A stretch of DNA of 40,318 bases. It comes from Flavobacteriales bacterium. Lineage in GTDB: Bacteria; Bacteroidota; Bacteroidia; Flavobacteriales_D; CAJJDF01. The notes under the pieces are model-generated. The model was not told where the DNA came from. It searched no databases and saw only the letters and a program-made list of their open reading frames with translations. Shown here piece after piece: positions 1 through 9,900 of the stretch. The stretch lies in contig JABAYJ010000009.1 of assembly GCA_018609055.1 (NCBI GenBank), positions 81,343 through 121,660 of the forward strand, given 5' to 3'. The position numbers and the translations under genes were made by a program. Each line of letters begins with the position of its first letter. Positions within the stretch are counted from its first letter, which is position 1.

Positions 1-564
1 TGCAGCTTCTTCAAATGCATAAACCATTTGAAAAGCAGAAAAATAACCAAGACTACCTCCATTATCTACTACTGATGGATCTTGAGATTTTTTTCTTGCA
101 ATTTCTTCAAAGTCAGCTCCATCCATTATTTCTTTTCGAGCAACAATAGCTTGATTGTAAGCGTTTTTACCCGTAAATAGAATGTGACTTGCCTTTATTT
201 CGTATTTTTTTCTTTCGTATGCTTCACGAACAAGTTTTTCGTTTACTTCAGAATCGGTTAAGTACTTTTCGGCAGATTTAGCTTTGTAACCTGCTAATTC
301 TCTTTGTAATTCAGGAATTGTATCATATCCTAAATCTCTAGCTTCAGCAACTTTTAACTTGTAGTTTACAAAAAGTTTCATGTAATCGTCAAGCGAAGCT
401 CGGTCGAATTTAGCATTTTTATCATTTTTGGTATACGTGTAGATGAATTCATCTTTGCGTATTTCTTCACCATTAACAGTTAAAATTACTGGGTTATCTT
501 GTCCCCAAGAAAAAACATTGAAAAGGACTGTTGTTAGGGCAACTAACACTATTCTTTTAAGCAT
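1..564 (-). CDS. PpiC-type (parvulin) peptidylprolyl isomerase, SurA-like, C-terminus cut by the window edge
   Basis: A frame of 188 codons opens with ATG at 564 and runs without a stop to base 1, so only the N-terminal part is present. It begins with a signal peptide (MLKRIVLVALTTVLFNVFSWGQ), so the product is exported. A short conserved block follows (ILTVNGEEIRKDEFIYTYTK), then a helical segment (about residues 50-110), then the start of a rotamase domain at about residue 130 (KASHILF, then FEEIARKKSQDPS and NGGSLGYFS). This order is that of periplasmic SurA/PpiD-type chaperones, which catalyse prolyl cis-trans isomerisation and help fold outer-membrane proteins. It lies 76 bases downstream of guaB on the same strand, with an inverted repeat in the gap. 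The assignment is from family motifs; the number of rotamase domains cannot be seen. Confidence 0.88.
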   Translation of the reverse strand, partial: MLKRIVLVALTTVLFNVFSWGQDNPVILTVNGEEIRKDEFIYTYTKNDKNAKFDRASLDDYMKLFVNYKLKVAEARDLGYDTIPELQRELAGYKAKSAEKYLTDSEVNEKLVREAYERKKYEIKASHILFTGKNAYNQAIVARKEIMDGADFEEIARKKSQDPSVVDNGGSLGYFSAFQMVYAFEEAA

Positions 565-586
565 ATTTTTATGTGTTTTATTATTA

Positions 587-605
587 CGTTCTTATAATTA
601 GAACG
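587..605. repeat. Inverted repeat between guaB and the PpiC gene
   Basis: CGTTCT at 587-592 is the exact reverse complement of AGAACG at 600-605, with a 7-base AT-only spacer. It lies 23 bases upstream of the PpiC-type gene. It has no T-tract, so it is a weak candidate for a terminator; an operator or an mRNA hairpin is equally possible. Confidence 0.35.
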
Positions 606-640
606 CTAATTTATATCTTTTTAAACTAAGAATGAAATAA

Positions 641-2107
641 TTATTTTAAGCTGTAATTTGGAGCTTCTCTTGTGATGGTAACATCATGTGGATGACTCTC
701 TTGAATACTAGCAGAAGTAATCTTGATAAACTTAGCTTCTTTAAGTGCTTCAATGTCTTTTGAACCACAGTATCCCATTCCAGATCTAAGTCCACCAACC
801 AATTGGTGCATTACTTCACTTAAGTATCCTTTAAAAGGAACTCTTCCCGATATTCCTTCAGGAACTAATTTTTTATCATCATTTTCAGAATCTTGGAAAT
901 AACGATCTTTCGATCCTTTTTTCATTGCTTCCAATGATCCCATTCCTCTATAGGTTTTGAATTTTCTTCCTTGGTAGATTACTGTTTCTCCTGGAGATTC
1001 GGCCACACCTGCAAACATAGAACCAAGCATTACTGAACTTGCTCCAGCTGCAATAGCTTTCACAATATCACCAGTAAATCGAATTCCACCATCAGCAATT
1101 ACAGGAACTCCAGTTCCTTTTAATTCTTCGGCTACATTCATAATTGCAGAAAGTTGAGGTACACCAACACCTGCAATAATCCTAGTAGTACAAATTGAAC
1201 CAGGTCCAATTCCTACCTTAACTGCATCAGCACCAGCATCAACTAACATTCTTGCTGCTTCGGCAGTAGCAATATTACCAACTATTACTTCTAACTTAGG
1301 ATAGGCCTTTTTAACCATTCCTAACTTGTCTATCACGTTTTGGGAGTGACCATGAGCTGTATCAATTACAATTGCATCAACTCCAGCTTCTACAAGAGCT
1401 GTAGTTCTTTCAAGAATATCATTGGTTACACCAACTGCAGCTCCAACTCTCAATCTTCCTTGCGAGTCTTTACACGAGTTAGGATGCTTTTTTACTTTTA
1501 TAATATCTCTGTAAGTAATTAATCCAGTTAATTTATTGGATTCATTTACTATCAGTAGTTTTTCGATTTTGTGTTGTTGAAGAATTTTTTCGGCTTGTAC
1601 TAATGTAATTTCATTTACAGCAGTAACTAAATCCTTAGAAGTCATCACATCAGTGATTTTTTTTCCTTTTTCTTTTTCAAATCTTAAATCACGATTTGTT
1701 ACAATTCCTTTTAATGTAAGGTCTTTGTCTACAATTGGAATTCCTCCAATTTTAAACTCAGCCATCAAATTTAGTGCATCTCCTACAGTAGCGTCTTCAT
1801 TTAAAGTTACTGGATCGGTAATCATTCCGCTTTCGCTTCTTTTTACTTTACGAACTTCCTTTGCCTGCTGTTTAGCAGTCATGTTTTTATGAATTATTCC
1901 AATACCTCCTTGTTGAGCAATTGCAATTGCTAACTCAGATTCCGTAACTGTATCCATTGCTGCGGATAGTATCGGAGTATTGATAGAAATGTTTTTGGTT
2001 ACTTTGCTTTCTAGGGTAACTGCATTTGGTAATACATTAGAATAAGCAGGGATTAGAAGCACATCATCATAGGTGAGTCCTTCTTGTACAATTTTAGAAT
2101 GAGACAT
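641..2107 (-). CDS. guaB: Inosine-5'-monophosphate dehydrogenase
   Basis: GuaB oxidises IMP to XMP with NAD+, the committed step of GMP synthesis, in the cytoplasm. The 488-residue product has the usual length. It starts with the conserved [17 protein letters not shown] segment. A CBS-domain pair (about residues 93-205) interrupts the barrel. The catalytic loop is [11 protein letters not shown] with the nucleophile at about Cys306, followed by ADGGIR, the GSLEAM flap region and YCGSK near the end. A longer frame starts at a TTG at 2137. I prefer the ATG at 2107 because that TTG lies inside a good -7 promoter element (2135-2142), so the transcript should begin downstream of it. The gene has its own promoter and is followed by the PpiC-type gene. 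Confidence 0.97.
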   Translation of the reverse strand: MSHSKIVQEGLTYDDVLLIPAYSNVLPNAVTLESKVTKNISINTPILSAAMDTVTESELAIAIAQQGGIGIIHKNMTAKQQAKEVRKVKRSESGMITDPVTLNEDATVGDALNLMAEFKIGGIPIVDKDLTLKGIVTNRDLRFEKEKGKKITDVMTSKDLVTAVNEITLVQAEKILQQHKIEKLLIVNESNKLTGLITYRDIIKVKKHPNSCKDSQGRLRVGAAVGVTNDILERTTALVEAGVDAIVIDTAHGHSQNVIDKLGMVKKAYPKLEVIVGNIATAEAARMLVDAGADAVKVGIGPGSICTTRIIAGVGVPQLSAIMNVAEELKGTGVPVIADGGIRFTGDIVKAIAAGASSVMLGSMFAGVAESPGETVIYQGRKFKTYRGMGSLEAMKKGSKDRYFQDSENDDKKLVPEGISGRVPFKGYLSEVMHQLVGGLRSGMGYCGSKDIEALKEAKFIKITSASIQESHPHDVTITREAPNYSLK

Positions 2108-2134
2108 AGTCTTTTGTTTTTCTGTAATTGCATG

Positions 2135-2142
2135 CAAATGTA
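2135..2142 (-). promoter_or_regulatory. Bacteroidota -7 promoter element of guaB
   Basis: On the minus strand the bases read TACATTTG, an exact match to TAnnTTTG, the -7 element of the Bacteroidota housekeeping sigma factor. It lies 27 bases before the guaB ATG, which would give a leader of about 20 bases. I see no clear TTTG at -33. Confidence 0.6.
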
Positions 2143-2239
2143 CGGCTTATTTTTTAAGTTTACTTGATTTTAGTCTTATTTCGTATAAGCGCGTTTTTTT
2201 TTATTAAAGTATAAGCTGTAAATTTCAGTTGAATTAAAA

Positions 2240-2761
2240 ATGTATAAATTGATGAGGACTAATTTTTTACTTGTATTAATAGTTTGTTTTTCTTTAAATT
2301 TCACCTCTTGCAATAAAGAAAAGCTTGAAGGAGATGCAACTTTACTAATTGGAAAGTGGAAAGCTATTAAATATGTTAAATCTGAATTTTATTTTGGTGA
2401 TTGTATTGGAATGACAATAGATAATTGTCCATCAAATACAATGGAATTCAAAAAAAATAAAGGAAAAGTTTTATTAAATGAATATACTGTTGAAGAGAAG
2501 TTTTTTGTAAAAGTTAAAGATATTAGCGAAAAAATGGACTTTAATTTTTTTTATGGATGTAGTGCTGCCAAATTAGACTCAATCGATTCCTATCATAAAA
2601 TTACGCCAATAATAGAATCGATTGAAGTAAAAGCAGAAGAAAATTATGAGGTTTATTATTATGTGAATAATGAAAAATTAATAATTCTAACTGAACTTTA
2701 TTCAGAATATTATAGAGATTATGATGGTTATCATTATTACGTTTATGAAAGGATTGAATGA
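2240..2761 (+). CDS. Small predicted lipoprotein, lipocalin-like
   Basis: The 173-residue product has a lipoprotein signal peptide: a charged start, a hydrophobic stretch, then FTSC with the lipidated cysteine at about residue 24. The mature part begins near GKWK, a pattern often seen at the start of lipocalin-like beta-barrel lipoproteins of Bacteroidota. The rest is rich in Tyr, Glu and Lys, with a tyrosine-rich C-terminus. Two further cysteine pairs may form disulphides. The gene stands alone on the plus strand between guaB and the aldehyde dehydrogenase gene, and its stop codon directly abuts the stop codon of the latter. A near-consensus -7 element (TAAATTTC, 2219-2226) precedes it. Lipoprotein export is well supported; the fold is a guess and the function is unknown. 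Confidence 0.75.
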   Translation: MYKLMRTNFLLVLIVCFSLNFTSCNKEKLEGDATLLIGKWKAIKYVKSEFYFGDCIGMTIDNCPSNTMEFKKNKGKVLLNEYTVEEKFFVKVKDISEKMDFNFFYGCSAAKLDSIDSYHKITPIIESIEVKAEENYEVYYYVNNEKLIILTELYSEYYRDYDGYHYYVYERIE

Positions 2762-4147
2762 TTAAAGCCTAAAACTAATAAACCGAATCAGTTTCTTTTT
2801 GAAGTTTGTATAAGGTGGATAAATCATTTTTAAAGAAGTAAAACCAACTCTTTGTTTTAAAACTGATTTAAGATTAGAGAATTCATAAAAGCCAAATTCT
2901 CCGTGTGCTTTACCAATTCCACTATTATTTACACCACCAAAAGGTAGGTGGTTTTGGGCAAATTGAACTGTAGTTTCATTAATAGCTGTTGTGCCCGAAC
3001 TAGTGTTGTTCAGAATGTAGTTTTGATTTTTTCGTGATTTACTAAAAATATAAAGTGCTAATGGTTTCTCAGTTTTATTAATTGTTTCAATCACTTCTTC
3101 TAAATTCGAGTAAGTAAGGATTGGTAGAATAGGCCCAAAAATTTCTTCTTTAAAAATAGATGAATCAATAGTTATATCTGAGATTAGAGTAGGAGAGAGG
3201 AAGTTGATTTTTCCATCCTTTTCTCCTCCATAAAGTAGTTTCCCTCCGGCTGAAATTGTTTTGTCTAATAAATCGGTTAATCTACCAAAGTGATTAGAAT
3301 TTACAATTTTGGTTCTTGTTGTGTCTAATTTAGAATATTGAATTTCAATCTGTTCTATTAAACTATCTTTCAGTTTTTGAGCTTGGCTTTCGTGAACATA
3401 AATGTAGTTTGGTGCAATACAAGTTTGCCCAGAGTTAAGGAATTTACCCCAAACTATTTTTTGAGCTGCATCTTTTAAGTTTGCAGTTTCATCAATTATT
3501 GTAGGGTTTCTTCCTCCAAGTTCTAATGTTACTGAAGTTAAATGCTCTGCTGCTGCTTTCATCACAATCTTACCAACTTGAGGACTTCCCGTAAAGAAAA
3601 TATGATTAAAAGGTAGTTTTAATAATTCGGTAGAAACCGAAACATCTCCTTGAACAACTGCTATTTCTTCTTCTTTAAATAACTCTGACATCATTCTACT
3701 AATTAAATTAGCAGTGTTTGGGGTGTGTTCGCTAGGTTTAATAATTACTGAACAACCTGCGCCAATTGCTGACACTAATGGTCCTATACAAAGGTTAAAA
3801 GGATAGTTCCAAGGAGCTATTATAAGTGTAACTCCTTTTGGTTCGTAATGAATTTCAGATTTTGAACCTATAAATGCAAGTGGTGTATCAACTCGTTTGG
3901 GTTTAGTCCATACGCTAAGTTGCGATACATTGTGATTAATTTCATCAATAATTGGTTTTATTTCGCTCAATAAAACTTCCTCTTCTCCTTTTTCAAAATC
4001 TTTGTAAATCTCTTCACAAATTAGTTTTTTATTATTCTTAATCCAATTTTTTATTGATCTCAATTTCTTTAATCTATCATTAATCGAACTAGTTTTTAGC
4101 TCGTTCTGAAAGTGCTTTTTTTGAGAATTAAAAATTTCGTTAATCAT
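2762..4147 (-). CDS. Aldehyde dehydrogenase, ALDH3-like
   Basis: The 461-residue product is an NAD(P)-dependent aldehyde dehydrogenase. It shows APWNYPF (about 111-117), the nucleotide-fold segment FFTGSPQVGK (185-194), LELGGRNP with the general base Glu209, and GQTCIAPNY with the catalytic Cys243. The short length and the C-terminal RYPPY-like end (MIYPPYTNFKKK) fit the class 3 (fatty or aromatic aldehyde) branch rather than the roughly 490-residue class 1/2 branch. It probably oxidises medium- or long-chain aldehydes to acids; the substrate cannot be read from sequence. It begins 7 bases after cinA on the same strand, so the two genes are probably cotranscribed. Confidence 0.93.
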   Translation of the reverse strand: MINEIFNSQKKHFQNELKTSSINDRLKKLRSIKNWIKNNKKLICEEIYKDFEKGEEEVLLSEIKPIIDEINHNVSQLSVWTKPKRVDTPLAFIGSKSEIHYEPKGVTLIIAPWNYPFNLCIGPLVSAIGAGCSVIIKPSEHTPNTANLISRMMSELFKEEEIAVVQGDVSVSTELLKLPFNHIFFTGSPQVGKIVMKAAAEHLTSVTLELGGRNPTIIDETANLKDAAQKIVWGKFLNSGQTCIAPNYIYVHESQAQKLKDSLIEQIEIQYSKLDTTRTKIVNSNHFGRLTDLLDKTISAGGKLLYGGEKDGKINFLSPTLISDITIDSSIFKEEIFGPILPILTYSNLEEVIETINKTEKPLALYIFSKSRKNQNYILNNTSSGTTAINETTVQFAQNHLPFGGVNNSGIGKAHGEFGFYEFSNLKSVLKQRVGFTSLKMIYPPYTNFKKKLIRFISFRL

Positions 4148-4154
4148 ACTGGTA

Positions 4155-5387
4155 TTATTCTTCGAGGATTAATTTTCTTAATAGGTTGAAACTAGCTAAA
4201 GCAGATTGAGAAATATTTCTTTCTCGGTTGTTACCAAAACTAAATTTCTTAGAAACTACTTTGTTTTTGCTCCTTGCAGAAATCCATACTGTTCCTACTG
4301 GTTTGTCATCAGTACCTCCGGTCGGCCCGGCAATTCCTGATATTGCTATTGAATAATTGGTATTGTATTTTTTTCTGATTTCTTCACTTAATATCTCCAC
4401 AACCTCTTCGCTCACAGCACCCTTTTTCAATAATAAGTCCTTAGGAACATTCAGTTCTTTTTCTTTTATATCATACGAATAACAAATAATACTTCCTTCG
4501 TAAAAAGAGGAACTACCAGGGATTGCAGTAAGTAAATGAGAAGCAAATCCTCCTGTGCAACTTTCTGCTAGTGATATAGTTGCGTTTCTTTCTTTTAATA
4601 AATTAGCTAGGGTTTCTTGCATAGTAATTATTCCTTCTCCAAAAATATATTCAGGAATAAGTGGGTATAATTCTTCACAATATTTATCTACAATTTGCTG
4701 ATTACCTTCTGTATTGGTAATTCTAAGCTTTACCAATCCTGGTGAAGGCAAATAAGCCATATCAAGTCCTTCGGCTCTAACTCTGTTTTCCCAATCTTCG
4801 ATAATTTCTGCTAAAAATGATTCGCCAAGACCATGTGTTAAAACTGTTCTGTGAGCTAATTCGTTAATGCCAAATTGTTCTTTTACTTTAGGGAAAACTC
4901 CAGTTTCCATAAGGTGTTTCATTTCGTAAGGTACTCCTGGCATGGATACAAATACTTTTCCATTTCGCTCAAACCACATTCCTGAGGCAGTTCCAACATG
5001 GTTTCTTAATACAGTACAAGCTTTTGGAAGCATTGCCTGTAAGTTATTGGATTCCAAAAATGGTTTGTTTCTTAACTTAAAATACGCTTGAATATCTGTT
5101 AATACCTCTTGGTTTAATTCCAATTCGGTATTAAAATAATCGCACAATACCTTTTTGGTAATGTCATCTTTAGTTGGTCCTAAACCACCAGTTATTAAGA
5201 TTAAATCGGAACGTGATTCTCCAAGCTTTAATGCTTCAAGAATTTCTGACTCTGAATCTGATATAGTTGTGGTTCGGTTGTTTTTGATTCCAATTTTGGC
5301 TAGCTCTTGTCCCATCCAAGTTGCATTGGTGTTGACAGTTTGTCCAATTAAAATCTCATCTCCAATAGAAATTATTTCTGTTTTCAT
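4155..5387 (-). CDS. cinA: CinA family nicotinamide-nucleotide amidohydrolase
   Basis: The 410-residue product has the two-domain CinA layout. The N-terminal MoCF-biosynthesis-like domain (about 1-170) has IISIGDEILIGQTVNTN and LILITGGLGPTKDDIT. The C-terminal CinA domain (about 250-405) has SLAESCTGGFASHLLT, and later GIAGPTGG. The C-terminal domain deamidates nicotinamide mononucleotide in pyridine-nucleotide recycling, and the N-terminal domain is linked to ADP-ribose pyrophosphatase activity in studied homologues. The gene leads the cinA-ALDH pair. The window also contains pnuC, a nicotinamide riboside transporter gene, but 11 kb away and not in the same operon. Confidence 0.96.
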   Translation of the reverse strand: MKTEIISIGDEILIGQTVNTNATWMGQELAKIGIKNNRTTTISDSESEILEALKLGESRSDLILITGGLGPTKDDITKKVLCDYFNTELELNQEVLTDIQAYFKLRNKPFLESNNLQAMLPKACTVLRNHVGTASGMWFERNGKVFVSMPGVPYEMKHLMETGVFPKVKEQFGINELAHRTVLTHGLGESFLAEIIEDWENRVRAEGLDMAYLPSPGLVKLRITNTEGNQQIVDKYCEELYPLIPEYIFGEGIITMQETLANLLKERNATISLAESCTGGFASHLLTAIPGSSSFYEGSIICYSYDIKEKELNVPKDLLLKKGAVSEEVVEILSEEIRKKYNTNYSIAISGIAGPTGGTDDKPVGTVWISARSKNKVVSKKFSFGNNRERNISQSALASFNLLRKLILEE

Positions 5388-5447
5388 TCGTAGTTTTTGA
5401 TTACTTAAAAGTACGAAATGTTAAATTTCAAATAGAGGATAACTCGA

Positions 5448-5675
5448 TTAAAGTTTATCAAACTCTTCTCTTTTTTCGGTAAACCATTTATTCATAGCAT
5501 CTGGAGATTTAATTAGCTCCATCATTTCACTCATAGCTTTCATATGAGCCGGTTCGTTTTTTTGGTACATTTCTGTTCCGTGTTGTTTGCTTAATTCTGC
5601 CATTTCATCAAATGTATTGGCTTCTAATACTAAGTCGCAGGCTCCTCCAAGTTGTTTGCAAGTCATTTTTTTCAT
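5448..5675 (-). CDS. DUF1059 family small protein
   Basis: The 75-residue product starts [19 protein letters not shown] and continues with FDEMAELSKQHGTEM, the recognisable pattern of the DUF1059 family: small soluble proteins with a conserved CxxLGGxCD segment and no agreed function. The two cysteines at residues 5 and 13 could bind metal or be redox active, but this is not shown. Its ATG overlaps the stop of the upstream 2TM gene in an ATGA, so the two are probably translationally coupled. Confidence 0.82.
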   Translation of the reverse strand: MKKMTCKQLGGACDLVLEANTFDEMAELSKQHGTEMYQKNEPAHMKAMSEMMELIKSPDAMNKWFTEKREEFDKL

Positions 5676-5896
5676 AAGTCGAGTTCAGTTTTTTCTGGGT
5701 TGTGTTCTTTTCGGTTCCAAAACATATAAAAGAAATAACCCCAAATAAATATTGGGGTGAACATTATACCCATTATTCTAAAAGTAAAGAGATAGAGTAC
5801 ACTAAGAATTAGAAAAGCATAAAACATTAATGTGTTCCTAAAAGCCTTTTCGAAATTCTTCTTTTCATCAAAATAATAGCATATAAATAGTATCAT
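5672..5896 (-). CDS. Small two-helix membrane protein, 2TM-domain-like, possibly N-terminally truncated
   Basis: The 74-residue product has two hydrophobic segments (about 21-42 and 45-60) and a charged tail. The charged block [10 protein letters not shown] before the first helix, and the short turn between helices, resemble the 2TM domain proteins common in flavobacteria. Those usually have a longer charged N-terminus. Here the frame is cut by a TAG directly upstream of its ATG, and collagen-like coding sequence of the opposite strand begins only a few bases away. The first residues (MILFICYY) may therefore not be native. It overlaps the DUF1059 gene by 4 bases. I am fairly sure it is coding, but unsure of its start. 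Confidence 0.6.
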   Translation of the reverse strand: MILFICYYFDEKKNFEKAFRNTLMFYAFLILSVLYLFTFRIMGIMFTPIFIWGYFFYMFWNRKEHNPEKTELDL

Positions 5897-5902
5897 CTAG
5901 GA
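5888..5902. other. Head-to-head junction of two genes without normal 5' ends
   Basis: To the right, a Gly-X-Y reading frame is open from 5891 but has no ATG, GTG or TTG until 6002, so its signal peptide and start are missing. To the left, the minus-strand 2TM gene starts within the same 10 bases and has an unusually short N-terminus. No promoter or intergenic spacer separates them. This is what a deletion, an inversion or an assembly join would leave. Confidence 0.55.
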
Positions 5903-6001
5903 GTAGCTGGAGTTCAAGGGAATACTGGAGCAACTGGACCACAAGGTCTAGCGGGAGCGAAAGGTGACACTGGAGTAATTGGTCCGCAAGGATTACAAGG
6001 G

Positions 6002-6799
6002 ATGCAAGGGCCGCAGGGGCTAAAAGGAGATACTGGTGCAACTGGACCACAAGGGATACAAGGTGCTATTGGACCACAAGGAAATACTGCTTTAATAAAA
6101 ACATCAACTGAACCAGCTGGAGTTCATTGTGTTGGTGGAGGAACAAAAATTGAAGTTGGTCTAGACTCAAATAATAATGATACATTAGAATTAAATGAAA
6201 TCGATACCACTTTAACTCAATATGTTTGTAACGCAAATAATAGCAATTCTAACAATTTAACACACAGCCATGTTCAATATTCAAATAAGGGAGTATTGAG
6301 TAATTGGGTTGTTCCAAACAATGTTTATCTGATAGAAATTTCTGTAGCAAGTTCAAAAGGAGGAAAAGGAGGAAATATTATTTATTCAACTAATGGGAAT
6401 ATTTACAATGGTTATGCTGGCGGAGACCCTGGCTATGTAACCTTTATTGTAAATGTTACTCCAGGAGATACCATAGATTATTACTTAGGAAATGACGGTC
6501 TGGCAGGCAGCAACTTATCTTGTGGAGGAACCTCTTGTTGTGGTAGTCAAGCTGGTACTGGAATAGATGGTGAGGATACTTATGTGTATTTAAATAATAA
6601 TTTGATTACAACTGTAAAAGGGGGTAAAGGAGGTAGTGGACGTGGAAATGCTGGAAATTCAGGCTGTGCTAATCTACCACAAACTGGAGGTCAACCTGGA
6701 TATTTGGACACAAGCAATATTTTAGACTCAGGTATTTTTAGTTTTAATTCAGATAATCTATTTTCTTTAAATAGTTCAACTATTCTAATTCGATATTAA
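6002..6799 (+). CDS. Collagen-like repeat protein with DUF7151-like segment and glycine-rich C-terminus; 5' end missing
   Basis: Gly-X-Y triplets (for example [16 protein letters not shown]) fill the first part. The same frame stays open upstream to 5891 with about 35 more collagen-like residues but no start codon, so the ATG at 6002 lies inside the repeat and is only a formal start. After the repeats comes a segment with [20 protein letters not shown] and TQYVCN, resembling the DUF7151 unit often found after collagen repeats in Bacteroidota surface proteins. A glycine- and asparagine-rich region with six cysteines follows to the end. There is no T9SS sorting domain. Full-length relatives are secreted and begin with a signal peptide, which is absent here. 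I read it as a 5'-truncated gene; as it stands, it has no visible promoter or export signal. Confidence 0.7.
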   Translation: MQGPQGLKGDTGATGPQGIQGAIGPQGNTALIKTSTEPAGVHCVGGGTKIEVGLDSNNNDTLELNEIDTTLTQYVCNANNSNSNNLTHSHVQYSNKGVLSNWVVPNNVYLIEISVASSKGGKGGNIIYSTNGNIYNGYAGGDPGYVTFIVNVTPGDTIDYYLGNDGLAGSNLSCGGTSCCGSQAGTGIDGEDTYVYLNNNLITTVKGGKGGSGRGNAGNSGCANLPQTGGQPGYLDTSNILDSGIFSFNSDNLFSLNSSTILIRY

Positions 6800-6930
6800 C
6801 AATATAGTATAGTTTTATTTTGAATTTTTTCTATAGGAGAAGTAAATGAACAAGAGTATAATTAATCTCTTGATTAAAACTTTCTTATTTTAGTAAACCC
6901 AAACTTTTATTAAAAAAAATTAGTTCCTCT

Positions 6931-9900
6931 ATGAAAATCATAAAATTAGTATCACTTTCACTTACTCTATTATTAGTAAGCAACCTTGCTGTTTCTCAAA
7001 ACGAAAAACCATCAATAAAAACAGCATTAAATGGATTTAAATTCAGAAGTGTAGGACCAGCATTTATGTCTGGGAGAATTGCCGACTTAGCAATTGACCC
7101 AACAAACGAAAATGTGTGGTATGCAGCTGTGGGTTCTGGAGGAGTTTGGAAAACTGTAAACGCAGGAACTACATGGCAACCACTTACCGAGAATCAACCT
7201 TTTTACTCAACAGGATGTATTACAATTGATCCAAACAACAATGCATCAATCTGGTTAGGAACAGGAGAAAATGTGGGAGGAAGACACGTAGGAATCGGTC
7301 ACGGAGTATACCACAGCCCAGATGGAGGAAAGACTTGGAATGATATGGGACTTAAAAAATCGGAACATATTTCTAAGATAATTGTGCATCCTAACAACTC
7401 CAATATTATTTGGGTGGCTTCTCAAGGTCCACTTTGGAGCAAAGGAGGAGAAAGAGGATTATACAAAAGTATTGATGGAGGAAAAACTTGGAAAAACACA
7501 CTAGAAATTAACGAATGGACTGGAGCAACCGATTTAATTATTGACCCAACAAATCCTAATATTTTGTATACTGCCACTTGGCAAAGACACAGAAATGTAG
7601 CCGTTTATATGGGCGGAGGACCTGGAACATCTTTGTACAAAAGTACAGATGGTGGAGAAACTTGGAACAAAATAAACAATGGAATCCCAAACTCAAACAA
7701 AGGAAAAATTGGATTAGCAATATCGCCAATGAACCCAAAAGTATTGTATGCAGCAGTAGAATTGGAACTTAAAAAAGGAGCTGTTTACCGTTCGGATAAT
7801 AGCGGAGGAAGCTGGAAAAAGATGTCCAATACCGTTTCTGGAGGAACGGGACCACATTATTACCAAGAGCTTGTGGCTTCTCCTCATGTATTTGACAAAA
7901 TTTACTTGATGAATGTACGCATGCTAATTTCTGAAAATGGAGGAAAGGATTTCTATACCATGAAAGAGAAAAGCAAACACTCAGACAATCATGCTTTGGT
8001 TTTCAAAAAGAACGACCCTAATTATATGTTAGTAGGAACAGATGGAGGAATTTACGAATCATTTGATGGATCGGAAAACTGGAAATTTATTGGGAATTTA
8101 CCAATTACTCAATACTACAAATTAGCTGTGGATGACACGGAACCTTTCTATAACATTTATGGAGGAACGCAGGATAACAATACGCAAATGGGACCTTCAC
8201 GAACTTTTAAAAGAGGCGGAATTACCAATGCAGATTGGGAAGTAGTAATGGGCGGAGATGGTCACCAACCAGCAACCGAACCAGGTAATCCAGACATTGC
8301 TTATGCACAATGGCAACAAGGAAACCTAAACAGACTTGACCGTACAAATGGTGAAAGAGTATACATTCAGCCACAAGCAGGAGTTGGAGAACCGAAATTA
8401 CGATTCAATTGGGATGCGCCAATTTTAGTAAGTCAGCACGATCCAAAGAGACTTTACTTTGGAACTCAAAATGTTCACAGATCTGATAACAGAGGAGATA
8501 GCTGGACGGCAATTTCTGGAGATTTAACTAAAGACGAAGAACGATTGGCTTTACCAGTAATGGGAAAAGTACAGAGTTTTAATAACGCTTGGGATGTGTA
8601 TGCCATGTCTACTTATAACACCATTACTTCTTTGGCAGAATCTAAAGTGAACGAAAATGTGTTGTACGCAGGAACAGATGATGGAATTATCCAAAGCACA
8701 AAAGATGGAGGAAAAAACTGGACGAAGATGACAGTAGATAAACTTCCTGGAGCACCATCAACAGCATTTGTAAACGATATAAAAGCAGACATGTATGACG
8801 AAAATGTAGCTTATGCCGTTTTGGACAATCATAAATATGGCGACTTTAATCCTTATTTATATAAAACTACAAACGGAGGTAAAACTTGGGTTTCTATTAC
8901 AAATGGAATTCCTAAAGGGACTATAACTTGGAGAATTGTTCAGGATCACGTGAACAAAAACTTATTATTCTTAGGAACAGAATATGGAGTGTATGTGAGT
9001 TTGAACCAAGGAAAAGCTTGGCACAAGTTTACTGGAGGAATGCCAACTATTCCTGTTCGTGATTTAGCAATTCAGAAAAGAGAAAACGATTTAGTAGTGG
9101 CTACCTTTGGAAGAAGCTTTTATGTGTTGGATGATTACAGCCCGTTAAGAGAAATTTCATCAGAATCTGTTTCTAAAAGTGCAATCTTATTTACACCAAG
9201 AAAAGCTCTTCAATACAATCAAGTAAGAGGTGGAACTAGTTCTGGTGGTAGCGCAAGTTACTCGGCAAAGAATCCAGCTTATGGAGTTGTTCTTTCTTAT
9301 TATTTAAAAGATGGGTACATCACTAAAAAAGCAGCCAGACAAAAAGCAGAATTATCGGAAAAATTAGATTATTCGATAGTAGAAAAATTGGCCGAAGCTG
9401 GATATAAAACTCCAGGAAGTATAATAGATGCTGACCATAAAAAACTTGCTAAAGAAATAGATGTTAAAAAGAAAGAGCTGAAAGAAGTAGTAGAAGTATT
9501 GAAACTAAATGCTAGTAAAGACATTCCTTTCCCGGGCTGGGAAGCTTTAGATGCAGAATTAAACGAAACAAAACCTACGGTACTTTTATCTATAAAAAAT
9601 GCTCAGGGAGAAGTAGTTGCAGAACTTTCTGGACCACTTAAAAAAGGATTTAGCCAAGTAAGTTGGGATTTAACTACAAAAACTCCAACAGCAGCTCGAG
9701 CGAGCTCTAATGGTAGATGGGGAGATATCTCTACTCAAGTTCCTCCAGGGATTTATGAGGTTACTTTGTATAAAAAAGTAAATGGTGAATTAATTCCTCT
9801 TGCAATACCTCAAAAAATTGAAGTCGAAAAAATAAGATCTGGAGTACTTAGCAATCCTATGGCTAGCAAGCACGAGGAATATTTCAATTCTATTGCTGAA

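Noticed and set aside
2108..2137. Longer guaB start at a TTG (2137)
   Set aside because: The TTG lies inside the -7 promoter element TACATTTG, and the ATG at 2107 gives the usual length and conserved N-terminus.
5868..6050. Leucine-rich minus-strand frame
   Set aside because: It is the antisense of the Gly-X-Y repeat; periodic repeats produce open antisense frames.
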